Notes under the pieces: model-generated
What the model saw: the letters and a program-made list of their open reading frames with translations, nothing else
Databases searched by the model: none
Told to the model about the DNA's origin: nothing
NCBI GenBank assembly: GCA_032164295.1
Contig: JAJHTX010000001.1
Coordinates: forward strand, 434,001 to 498,000
Length of the DNA stretch: 64,000 nucleotides
Reading direction: 5' to 3'
Source of the DNA: Inonotus obliquus
Lineage: Eukaryota > Basidiomycota > Agaricomycetes > Hymenochaetales > Hymenochaetaceae
Shown here: positions 35,960 through 46,345 of the stretch, piece by piece
Layout: each line of letters opens with the position of its first letter
Position numbering within the stretch: position 1 is the first letter of the stretch
Made by a program: the position numbers and the translations under genes

Positions 35960-37450
35960 TACTTTGTCCAGCCATGGTCTCTGTGATGGTGTCGAGTCCT
36001 ATGTACTCTGCTATAGTACTCATCGTCATTTTGGTCACCTCTCGGAATTGGGACAAATTTTGGCTCTGTGCGTCCCTCATCGTTGTCAACCTCAACTTCG
36101 TACATAAACTCCGTTTCCACAACCTTACCCTGACGATGAAATAAATGTTTCTCCCGCCCAGGCCTATATCGGGGTAGAATGAATTGCGAATTTGAAGCCG
36201 GTGGAGGTGCAGATGTTAACTTCTCGTACTTTTGGTGAGTGTAAGTATTTCAGCGGAACTGAGACGACGAAGGTGGATCAGTATTTCTTCGTGATGAGCC
36301 TTAATTTCCGCGTGCTCGTGCTGTGGCACCGTCATGGGTTGCTGCTTTGACTGGAGTCGACTTCTTCCTGCTTTCATGACTTCTCTAGATGTTCTTTCAA
36401 CGAGCCGATTTTGACCCAGCACTCGGCTTTCCTATCGTCACGAACGGGATAATGTCCACGTATCTCCTCTTTGTGTCCAGACTGGGGAGGGACAACGTGC
36501 CGTGTTCCGAGAAACGGATTCGGAGGGGGTGAAGGTGCAGGTGGATACTCTGCATGCGTTGTGTGAGTGTATGTGTTTGAGCTAGACCGAGACGACGATA
36601 GTGGGGCAGTATTTCTTCGCGAAGTCTTCTTCGTGTCTCTGTCTGCTCTGATACTGATAATCATGGATTCCCGTCTTTTTAGTTGCTAGGACGGTCCTGT
36701 TTCCCTCCCAAAGCTGCAGGACTTCCCGTCCTCCGTACTGACCCAGGTCTCCTCGACCCATTCCTGCGGCTTCCAGATTTCTGATCATGTGGTCTTCCTC
36801 TGACTGCTGCGCTCCTGGTACGCTTGAGTTTCATCATACCGTGGTTCCTCGTATACCATGTTGTCCGGAGATCCTGATACTCTTACGGTGAAGATTGAGC
36901 CATTTTTTGTCGGTATCTCCCCTCACTGTCTTATCGAATCTCCGTAACCCCCGGTCTTTTCTTTACCTTAGAAGCCTCTTGTTCCTCATGGTCCACTCCT
37001 CTGCCTGTTTCCGGCCCTAGATTTTGGCTGCTAGGTGATGCCGTATTCTTCGGAGGTACTCGACACCTTTGACGCCGTCGGGCTCCTCTTTCCTCAGAGT
37101 GTTCTCTGCTTTGGCCATGAGTAGGATTGCCGGCCGGTGGATAAGCCTAGTATGCGTAAATTTCACCATACCGTCATTCATCGTTTACCTGCGTCATGTT
37201 TTCCAGGGATCCTGATACCCTTCTGGTGAAAGCTGGACCGTTTGAATCTGATCTTCGGCCTCTTACCTCGGAGGATTATTCTGTCAAATTTCAGTCTTAG
37301 ATATATTCTGCGGAAGTACTCCATCATGTTGATGCTATCGAGCTCCTCATTCCTCAGCCTCAGAGTGTCCTCTGGCATCAAGGCACGGTTTTGTGTAGTC
37401 AAATTAACCTTCTTCGTCGGCATACATCGGGTTCTGGGGCCCATTCTCAG
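35960..37450 (-). CDS. Probable multi-exon gene for a disordered Tyr/Pro/Arg-rich protein (model incomplete)
   Basis: The minus strand carries several protein-like, low-complexity segments. The last, about 36235-35960, is clear: YEKLTSAPPPASNSQFILP, KVVETEFMYEVEVDNDEG, ending HHHRDHGWTK and a TAA at 35960-35962. Upstream are AEYPPAPSPPPNPF (about 36560-36520), VSGSPDNMVYEEPRYDE with AYQE (about 36880-36810), and NGPAFTRRVSGSLENMTQ joined across a short intron to AYPPAGNPTHGQSREHSEER (37230-37080). Pairs of these segments are diverged copies of each other. I could not fix all splice sites or the start, so the coordinates are limits. The style matches the tail of the J-domain gene downstream on the same strand. 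Some of it may be pseudogene. Confidence 0.4.
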
Positions 37451-38750
37451 AGCGGCTATCTTCGCCTTGGTTGACGGACCTCATAACGCAGACGGAGACC
37501 GGAGGCAGAATAAGCGTAGCCCGTGTAGTTCGAGGAAGTTTGTTTATCCTACGTTGCAATATCCTTCCAGTTTTTCATCTTGCTCCTTGAGCTAACAGAG
37601 TGTCGTAATTAGTTCACACTCACTGTTGGTGAGCAGTCGGAGAAACAATACTTGCCGACTTGACTAGGACTTCTCGAATTGAACTCTCTTCTCTTCAGCG
37701 TCCATGGTTTTATCCGGATGCAAATTTCAGGAGCTTTCATTTAATAAACGATAAGATGGTGGTGAGCATGATCGAAGAGTATGATGTATGTGCAGCTTTA
37801 AAGCGTAGTTTCTAGAGTCTCTTGGATAGTTTGGATTGATCAGTTGCTTGAGCACCATTGGCTTCGATCATGGACAAGGTGTCAGCAAGCGTCTCATCGG
37901 TTTCGATCTTATACTCAGCAGCGGTCTCTTTATAGCGTCCGGAACCTCTTGCCTTCTACCTCGGCAGACATGACGTAGCAGTGTACCTCAGGCTACAATC
38001 AGCTATTTGTTTTCGAGTGGTCTATATTTCTAAGACTCAAAAGGTGCGAGTGGTTATATATGGTATATATACATACTTGCCCTGGTCACCCTTGGAAGAG
38101 GGCGGGAGACACGATGCATAATGCCAATTTTTCATGCACGCATGGCCGTGGTACCTACGGGGTTAGTCCTCGAATCAGCCTCATGCATATAGTTATCCCT
38201 CAAGTCTGACGATGCTCTCCTAGCTCATCTTGGATGGACCAGACCTGTCCATGAAGTTGACTCGTATTTTCCTATCGTATTCAAAGCACCATTTATTGGA
38301 TTCTAGGCATGGTATACATGGATTCAAAGAAGACAGTACTAAATTCAAGTCCGAGTCTAATTGACTTTTCACCGGAATGCTCGTATGTATTCAGATTGTC
38401 ATTGCGGCATTATGCACTTCCTCGATCGCGCACCTCCATAATCCATAACCTTCACTATCCAGTGGATCTACTAGTTCCGACACTTAGAGTTCAATGTTTG
38501 CAAAATTAAAAACAATATAATTGTTAGCATCATCATCTTCTATTTTTTTTTCTCTCAAAATACTTTTTTCCATTCTCCGTGACAACATTGGTTTCTCCGC
38601 CATCCAAAGTCGTAATTATTTTCTTCCCTCTCGACTGCTCAAGGAAGCCACCTTCTATCTTAGACTTTTTCGGTTTGCAGTGAGCATATTTGGGGTTATC
38701 AAATAAATCTATAACTTCGCTACCAAATAGGTCGTTCGAAACTCCTAATC
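37451..38750. other. Mostly non-coding, with a small coding-like trace
   Basis: At about 37968-37815 on the minus strand an ATG opens MSAEVEGKRFR, and another frame continues as AEYKIETDETLADTLSMIEA with a stop near 37813. It resembles a small broken gene but cannot be joined. The remainder is AT-rich and holds no gene I can support. Confidence 0.3.
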
Positions 38751-40865
38751 TTAGTGCGTCAGAAACAGTATTAGTGACTCAGAAAGGGATAAATGTTTTT
38801 CACTTGTTCTTTTTTCTTCAGAATTTGGGGATTGAGCTTTGGATCTCGAGCCTGAAAAGTACTGTGATCGGAGCGGCGGAGGCAGCGATTACGAAACGAA
38901 ATTCGTACCGTACAAGTTTTGCGGTGCAGCTGATGGAAGTGTAATTCAATCAGAGGCAAAATATACAGTAATTATCGAGACAAGATATTCACTTTGAGAT
39001 CTCGTGTTCTGACTCTGACTGAGACTCGAGTTCATGCTCTGATTCTGCCCGGGATTCTGAATTCCGTGATGGTGCAACCCCGCAGGTCCTCTACCCACGA
39101 ACTGACCTTTATGTGGGTCCGAAACATCTATGCATAATACGTCAGAAACAGTGACTCAGAAAGGGATAAATGTCTTCACTTGATGGTGGTCTATATCCAT
39201 AAGGGGGATAATAGCCTTCACTTGATGGTGGTCTATATCCATCATGATAAGGGGGATAATAGCCTTCGCTTGATGGTGGTCTATATCCATAAGGGGGATA
39301 ATAGCCTTCACTCGATGGTGGTCTATATCCATTATTATGGAGTTGGCCTCCTGCAAAGTACTGTAATCGGAACGGCGGAGGCAGCGATTACGAAACGAAA
39401 TTCTTACCGTACAAGTTTTGCGGTGCAGCATCTGGAAGTGTAATTCAATCAGAGGCAAAATATACAGTAATTATCGAGACAAGATATTCACTTTGAGATC
39501 TCGTGTTCTGACTCTGACTCGAGTTCATGCTCTGATTCTGCCCGGGATTCTGAATTCCGTGATGGGGCAACCCCGCAGGTCCTCTACCCACGAACTGACC
39601 TTTATGTGGGTCCGAAACATACATGCATAATACGTCAGAAACAGTGACTCAGAAAGGGATAAATGTCTTCACTTGATGGTGGTCTATATCCATAAGGGGG
39701 ATAATAGCCTTCACTCGATGGTGGTCTATATCCATTATTATGGAGTTGGCCTCCTGCAAAGTACTGTAATCGGAACGGCGGAGGCAGCGATTACGAAACG
39801 AAATTCGTACCGTACAAGTTTTGCGGTGCAGCTGATGGAAGTGTAATTCAATCAGAGGCAAAATATATAGTAATTATCAAGACAAGATATTCACTTTGAG
39901 ATCTCGTGTTCTGACTCAAGTTCCTGAGACGAGGTTCCGTGTCGTTATCTGTCATACATGTATCTGTTCAGTCACACCTCGCACGAGCTGGAATCCGAAA
40001 CTTACGTGTAGTATCTGGAGGTGCTTTGGTTGCATTTGAAGCGCCAGCATGACCACTCTCAGGCCTGAAAGCCTGAGAGTCGTACTGATTCCATTTCGTC
40101 ACGTAATTAACTAAAGCGCTACGATTGCGTGCCAATCACTAAATGTAACTCTTACCATACGGGACCCAGATCCGTGAAGATCCCCATGACCGTAGTATCC
40201 ACGTCCCCGTTCTGCTGGTCTGTGCGTGTTTTCATGCCCAGCTGCTGGTTTCCGCCCGTACCTACCTCTTCTATCTGCTGGTTCCTGCTCGTATCTACCT
40301 CTTCTATCTGCTGGTTCCTGCTCGTATCCACGACTCCCTTCTGCTGGTCTATACTTGTTTTCATGTCTCCTTCCTGCTGGTCTCTGTCCGTATCCACGTT
40401 CCCTTTCTTCTGGCTCTGTTTCCAAGTCGGAACTTGAGTATACTGGCTCTGGCGCTGTAATGCAAGGTTACTAAGCTCAGTTGTGCAGGAATAGTGTTCA
40501 AAATAAGTACCTTTCCGAGGTTCCTCTGTGAAATATTTTCTCAGAAGTGATATGGCATTCGAAATCTAAGCTCAATCGATGTTCAGTATCAGAGCCGCAG
40601 TCGATGATCGCGCATAGTAGATTACGCACAGCGCTGAATTTAGCCGCATTGCCTGTCCCTGGCCTGTCTGTATGGTACTCGAGGGCCTACTCAGAATTGG
40701 TCAAAACGTAAGACGCATATCTGACACAAGAGATACTGTAGAGGAACGAACGAGTTTTCTGTATTGTCTGTTAACAGCATTAAGGTCATAGTGGTCCGGA
40801 TCCCTGTCCAGTTCAAGTGTCTTAAACGCATTGGCAACCTGAAATATAGTTGGGCGGGATCCCAT
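38751..40865 (-). CDS. J-domain protein with HTD motif and repeat-expanded disordered tail
   Basis: Fourteen exons on the minus strand join in phase: 40865-40752, 40686-40630, 40565-40511, 40454-40161, 40110-40006, 39948-39895, 39831-39811, 39753-39673, 39599-39492, 39431-39408, 39350-39180, 39106-38993, 38929-38909, 38851-38751, giving about 439 residues. The first 70 residues are a J domain (FKTLELDRDPDHYDLNAVNR, QYRKLALEYHTDRPG), but the HPD tripeptide that triggers Hsp70 reads HTD (43-45). An Arg/Glu/Gly region with repeats of EQEPADRRGRY follows, then repeated cassettes: a Gln/Asn/Ser exon, a tiny TAPQNLYG exon and a GYRPPSSEGYYPPY repeat exon. A TATA box lies 61 nt upstream. The alternative acceptor for exon 12 is 39127. 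No known homologue recognised outside the J domain. Confidence 0.7.
38857..39200. repeat. Exon-cassette repeat, copy 1
   Basis: First of three near-identical direct repeats within the J-domain gene. Each spans introns and exons, from CGGAGGCAGCGATTACG through TTTGCGGTGCAG to CTCGTGTTCTGACTC. Copies 1 and 2 continue further through the GTCCTCTACCCACGAACTG block. Confidence 0.85.
39175..39335. repeat. 42-bp minisatellite (long array)
   Basis: Tandem units of 42 bp (TAGCCTTCACTTGATGGTGG and so on) code on the minus strand for the 14-residue repeat GYRPPSSEGYYPPY. One unit carries an extra HD (6-bp insertion). The array lies in exon 11 of the J-domain gene; a short version of two units lies at 39660-39735 in exon 8. 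Confidence 0.8.
39355..39693. repeat. Exon-cassette repeat, copy 2
   Basis: Second direct repeat. It differs from copy 1 by few bases, among them CTTCCAG for CTTCCATCAG at the small-exon acceptor and the loss of the TAG acceptor (GCATGT for GCATAG) upstream of the Gln/Asn exon. Both changes leave an in-frame splice option. Confidence 0.85.
39759..39917. repeat. Exon-cassette repeat, copy 3 (partial)
   Basis: Third direct repeat, stopping within the Gln/Asn/Ser exon where the unique exon 6 sequence (NDTEPRLRN) begins. It is probably the older boundary from which copies 1 and 2 were made. Confidence 0.8.
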
Positions 40866-40925
40866 GAGAATGACTATGTAGAGTTGAAGGTCGAAGTTTG
40901 GGAAAGCAAGAGTCGACGGCTCCAG

Positions 40926-40933
40926 TATTTATA
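40926..40933 (-). promoter_or_regulatory. TATA box of the J-domain gene
   Basis: TATAAATA on the minus strand, 61 nt before the ATG at 40865. Spacing is right for a short 5' leader, and it supports that ATG as the start. Confidence 0.55.
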
Positions 40934-42473
40934 GAACGATGAATTGCATAGTTGCGATCTCGCAAAGTCTCCTGGCTTGTATGAAGGATGCAAAGCACAT
41001 GCAACGACCACGAGAGCTATAAAGACTCTTACTATCCCTGTAAAATGGAACATATGCCCAAGCGTCCAGCATAATGGAATCAGTGAAGATTCAGGGCAAG
41101 CTATACAACATGCATATGATGCCAAAAGGAAGCTCAAATACCTATCTGAAGAACGGGACGAACATTTCTTTATCTCAGGAGTAGTCCCCATACCCATCCT
41201 CCCTGAGTAAGTAGCAAAGTACTGGAGCATCGAGCAAAGTAAAACATCGGTACGCAAAGTAGCGTCATCTCCTCGAGTCTTGAATGAGAGAACCGGGAAT
41301 CGAGTTTATGGGAGACCACGGAATGCCAGCGAGGTCTCAACCCGCCCAATTAATCTCATCCGATCGAGCCAGAACCATGGTTGTTTTCTTTGGTAAGGAT
41401 GAATTAGATGGAAATGATGAACGCGATGAAGTGAAACTCGGATACGTACAACCTCTGGATGTTCGACTGTCAAACGGGAGATTGCCAAGATTTGATGCGT
41501 ACAAGTTCGAATGGGCCATACCAGCAAGCAAGCATGACTCAGACTCGGTGTGGTCAGGTTGAAGCAGGTTGAAGCAGAGATGTGGTCTGTGCCAGGAGGA
41601 GACACTACAGACGACGATCGCGGCGAGCCAAGTCCTGCCTCGTTCAGACAGACTGGATTCTCGCATCACATCACCATGCCATTTCTCTTCTCATTTCGAC
41701 CGCCTGCACCGACATCTTCTCCTTGGTAGCCAGCCTCGGATATCCTTTTCTAAATGATAGACATCCAGCCTCGACTGACCGAGCAGGTTTGGGCTTCACT
41801 CCTGCCAGCAAAACTGGATGAATCCGGCTTCTGGAAGTGGAATCCAACAAATTTATGGTCATCAAGAAGATATGCGTATGCGTATCATTTGCGCATGCGC
41901 AGTTATGGGAAAGGTCATCCGAATCATGGTTTATACTTTTGCTATCCCATGGCAGACTGCTAGTTCGCCAGATTCGCAAATTTGTATAGCTCACTTAAAC
42001 CCTGCGGATCTCAGACTAAATTGGCGATAAGACTGTACTTCACTTTCCTTTGGCAGACGGAGATTTGTGCTATTACAAGACAACGCGGATCAGAGGCGCG
42101 TCAATAGGATTTCGTTGTTTTGATCGGATCCGCATGCCCAAAGTATCCGTCTGAGAGATAGGGCGGATGAAGGAACACTTAAGTATCCAATTAACACGAT
42201 TCGATCGGATATCCCTCTGAGAAGTAGTATTTTCTTCTGGTTCCGCAACTATACTGTACATTTGCTTTGCAAGAAGGTGGGGTTGATATTCGGATATTAG
42301 GGCATAGGCCCCGTTAGTGCTTCTCGGTTAACAGATCGGATAACAAAGAACAGGGAATAGCATATTCGCTACAGCAGGCAGGGACGACGATAACAAAGAG
42401 TCATTTTCTGAGAGACACTGAAAATCGTTATGGCACTTCAGTGCACACTTTTGGGGAAAGGTCGTGCGCCAAG
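40934..42473. other. Region with unassigned plus-strand frames
   Basis: Plus-strand frames at 40944-41210 (KRKLKYLSEERDEHFFISG), 41284-41562 (MREPGIEFMGDHG, VKLGYVQPLDVRLSNGRLP) and 41754-41963 (LTEQVWASLLPAKLDESGFW) look partly coding, but I could not join them with clean splice sites. They may be one lineage-specific gene or fragments. The last 400 bp before the CDF transporter 3' end show nothing. Confidence 0.3.
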
Positions 42474-44395
42474 TCATATCAGTCTTCGATGTTCCTGCAA
42501 GGAGTGTACAAAATTGTTATAAAGAAATAAGAAACTCTTGAAAATATAAGGGCTCACGGGTGTATGGGTCGCTTCGTGATCCACGTGTACAAATGCTCGA
42601 CCAACATTTGGTAGTACTTCGATTTTATCTTGAAGTTGTTGGCTCAAGTCATGCGCCTTCCACAGCGGCGTATCTGCCGACATAACGACGTCAACCTCGA
42701 CGAAGTATTGTGGTCCGCTCTATCAAAACGCTCAGTACTTTTCCTCAAAGATAGAAATAGCTAGACAAACGCACATGATACGCCCGAATTGTATCAATCT
42801 GCTCTATCACATCGCTGAAGGTCATTGCCTTGTACGTGATGAGCTTTATAAAATCATGCGGTGCGCTCTTGCCCGCGAGTAATTCAAATTGCTTGTAGAT
42901 CGTTCTTGACCATGAGGCAATCACGCCTGAGGCGATCTATCGGTCGTTGTGAGTAGTTGCGCTCACTCCATTGAGTGAAATACAAGTGTTACTCACGACG
43001 ACGGCTCCTGTCGGATCCAACCCTACGTATAGAAGCAGGTTATGTCCGAGGTCATAAAGGAAAGAAGACCGCCCACTTACACCATCGCCATTTACTCCCA
43101 CCGGCTGACATGAGAATACCTGCAAGTAATGGAAGTGAGTTGGACACATAGCCGAGCGGCGACAAGGCGTACCGAATCCATTGATGAACAAGTCGTTTCT
43201 GTGATCTTCCCAGAGGACATGCACTTGGCTTGATTGTTTGCGTAAACTGAAGCAGTAAAGGAAAAGCAGAAACTTGACGCCTGAACAGCCGGCAGATTTC
43301 GTGAGAATGCCATATGAAAGGAGTTATAGTACTAAACGCACCTAGTGCGGCTCCGACAGCAAGGAGCGAGGCGAGGTGAAAGTCTTTCAGTTCGTCAGAA
43401 CCGTGTTCGACAATGGAGCGCATGGATTCGACGATAACGACGAGATTTACTGAGCCCATTCTGTTTATAATCAGCGATTTAGCCTGCATGGGCCTGGGAC
43501 TGTGCGTACAGGAATCCTAGGAAAGAAATACAGTCAGTGGACCCCATAAACCCGAGTCGATTATCTTCCTATATGCACCATATACAATGTTTCCAATCGT
43601 CTCAAGGCGCGAGCCGCCTACAGGCCATTTGTTCATATCCAGAGAGCGGGCCTTGCGATGTAGCCAGTATAGCACGATATTCGAGCCAATGTCGAACACG
43701 GAATCAATACCAGTGGCAAGCAACGACAACGATCCAGAAGAAATCGCAGCGTACACTGGAGGGATTCAAAGGTTACGAGGAATGTCTATAGAAAATATAC
43801 GCTCTGCCTTACATTGAAGCACACAAAGAGCGAAGTTGGAAATCATGCTAGCCCATACAGCGATTTTTACCTGAATCGAGATCAGACTGTGAACGGATCC
43901 AAGCATGGGAAATATTCGTACCGGTAAGCGAGCTTTCTCTTCCACGTCCCTTGCCTCCTCAGTATGCTCGTCCATCGGTTTGAGTAGAGAGCCAATAAGC
44001 TATCGTAAAGCATGTCAATCTGTGCCCATTACTGAAGCTATGAAGACGCACGTCATTCTGTTCACGGTGGAACCGCTCAAGCTGCTTACCGCGCTTGCGG
44101 CGTCGCAGCTCGTTGAGTTCATTCTCCGTCTTAATACCGGTCTTAAACATCAGCGGATCGGTCTCATGGGACCTTGCACCAGGAATCACGCTTTCGACGT
44201 CGAAAGATGCGTTGGGTTTGCCTGCCGTGTCTGACGAATCTGACGAGGAAGGTCTCTCTGAGGGGTATTTCTGGTCACATAAGCATCCGGTGAGTGCGGC
44301 GGCAGACAGAGAGAAAAGCTCAACAGGCTCACCTTGTTGTTGTTGACGCGATGCGATAGCGAAGGCTTTACGTCGCGAGAATGAGCGGTGCTCAT
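42474..44395 (-). CDS. Cation diffusion facilitator, DxxxD (manganese-type)
   Basis: Thirteen exons on the minus strand: 44395-44333, 44270-44052, 43999-43922, 43870-43813, 43755-43579, 43516-43510, 43460-43342, 43280-43173, 43119-43081, 43022-42997, 42936-42775, 42719-42558, 42494-42474, giving 412 residues. After a cytosolic N-terminus come membrane segments with ISSGSLSLLATGIDSVFD, the loop WPVGGSRLETIGNIVYG, then FLMGSVNLVVIVESMRSI and VLWEDHRNDLFING. The C-terminal cytosolic domain has YFVEVDVVMSADTPL and HVDHEATHTPEH. Both metal-site motifs are DxxxD (DSVFD, DHRND), typical of the manganese branch rather than HxxxD zinc members. It likely moves Mn2+ into a compartment by proton antiport. 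Exon 6 is a 7-nt microexon needed to keep YGFLMG. Confidence 0.92.
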
Positions 44396-46345
44396 AGGGG
44401 ACGGGGGAGGGAGCAGCCTGCAGAGGCGTGTCTTGGCGGGGCCCAAGGGAGTGGAAGGGAGAAAGAATGAGATCCAGCGCTTTGGAGTCTTTTCTTTATT
44501 GTGACTTGTTTATCCTCTCACGTGCCGAGAATCGGCACACCTCTTCCGTAACAAAACTTCCAAATGTCCTATGTAGTGTACCGTCAAATTATCGTATCTT
44601 ATAATGAAACATAATTTGGCAAGTATTGACATTCCTCAAATGAACAGTTAGGACCCATAAGCTTGCCGAAAACCATAATTCAGTCGCCTCATAATTCTGT
44701 CATTAATGAACCAATCGGAGGGAGATGAATGCTGGGATGTAGAGTGGTATGCGATTCGCTAGGCCGAAATTAAGGGAGCTGAATCGCCATGTGCGCCTGG
44801 CCGCAAAGAGCGCCTTCGCTCCCGTAGAAAGGGGAAGAGATGCCACCAAATGCAGCTTCGCTCGTGCGCCATCGATAGTCGTCCTGTCGAATCCGGAAGT
44901 TCAAGATGGCGTACACACACCCAAAGCTGAAAAGGACCGAGCGAGCTACAAACCATTCACATCCCATCGAGAAGCCTCACACGCCCTGCCGAATCAGCGT
45001 CGAGCTTCGAGCGCAACCGACGGACTCAGGTGACATTGAATGGACGGCGTTCTCACTTTATCAGATGAGATTATAGGGCTTTCAGGGTTCTAGGCGAGGA
45101 GAAGCGAATCCCATGGATAGAATCTTGCAGCGGGTTCCCTGGACACAACGAGACACCGATATCCCTAGTGGAGAGATATAATAGTTTCCTGCTGGACCTC
45201 GATAAGGCTTGAAGACATGCCAGTCGGTGATAAAGTGTCTGGTAGAATACTATTGGATAGGTACCATGTTAGTCAAGGGAGCGGCGTACAGTAACAGTGT
45301 TCCCGGAAGTTCAATTCCAACTATGCTTAATTCTAAAGGGCGTCAAGATCAGAAGTGGGATCACCTCTGCAGGCTTTTCTACAAATCTTACTGCGAAACT
45401 TGTGGTCACCCAATGCGATGCCGTCGCCACAGCACACTCAACTAATGCTTCCACATTCTCACTCCAAAGGGAGCCCATCCGCCGGACGTCCGAGTCTGCG
45501 TCTACATCGACGTGCGAGCATACATCCGCTTCGCCGTCCCTGTTCAACCACCTCGCCGTGCACCGAGTGCTTCCATCTCCCATAGGTCAAGATCAGCCTC
45601 GCTAAATCCGAGTTCCCGTCGCCGTCGCGCACCAGCAGTGCGAATTCCTCTCGGACCCACGCTAGCGTCTACGCGTGCGGATCGGACAGCGGCATCCCAT
45701 AATTCGCGTAGTTGACGAAGAATGCTGGTCCCTAGACAGGAGGAGAGGAGGAGCCATATGAAGAAACATGCCCTGAGGTGAGACAAGAATGTCAATCAGT
45801 TACTGCAGTTACTACGACAGCCAACGCATACATCATCAATGAGCCTACAAGTACAAGCACCGCCAGCGAACCAGGAGCAGCGGTATTTTGGATCATATCT
45901 TCAGCCTTTGCAAGAGTTGTACTGGTGAGCGACTCGAAACCCCGCAGCAGAAATGGGCGACACGTGACTGACGCGTCAGATTCGCGCCAATCATTGAATC
46001 AATGAACTCAAACTCCGCAAGGTAAGGGAATGTTTCACGATTAACGTACATCCATATCTACTGCAACATAGTATTATCGACCGGACTATAGGATGATTTG
46101 CGTATCTTGCTATCCGTATGGTCTCAAGCTGAATCTTACCTAGGCTGACGGTCGTCTCAAAGTATGAGCTCACGATGCATGTCTGGGCTGGCAGCCCGCA
46201 CAAACCGATATAATCCCAGCCTCACATTCAAACAAACGGTACAAGACCTTATCCGAACCACCACCTCCTGCATTGCACGAGCTGGTATCCTGGGTTTCTT
46301 GTCCTACATTGCTACATTGTCTCTTGTCGTCCATCAGGAAGAGCG
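44396..46345. other. Intergenic region with unsupported frames
   Basis: About 1.95 kb between the CDF transporter and the secreted protein. Frames at 44749-45033 (plus), 45311-45583 (minus) and 45544-45795 (minus) are open. The last begins with a hydrophobic stretch like a signal peptide (FFIWLLLSSCLG) and ends GFSEADLDLWEMEAL; it is the only one I would test. Nothing can be assigned firmly. Confidence 0.3.

Noticed and set aside
39156..39458. Minus-strand frame with MDIDHHQVKAIIPL repeats
   Set aside because: It is the wrong frame of the 42-bp minisatellite; the spliced frame gives GYRPPSSEGYYPPY and joins to the other exons in phase.
38857..39917. LTR or transposon ends
   Set aside because: The direct repeats carry exon and intron borders of the J-domain gene and lack target-site duplications or TG...CA ends, so exon-cassette duplication explains them better.
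40874..41257. Minus-strand 127-codon frame with a hydrophobic segment
   Set aside because: It overlaps the TATA box and leader of the J-domain gene, and the opposite strand has an equally good frame; coding cannot be supported.
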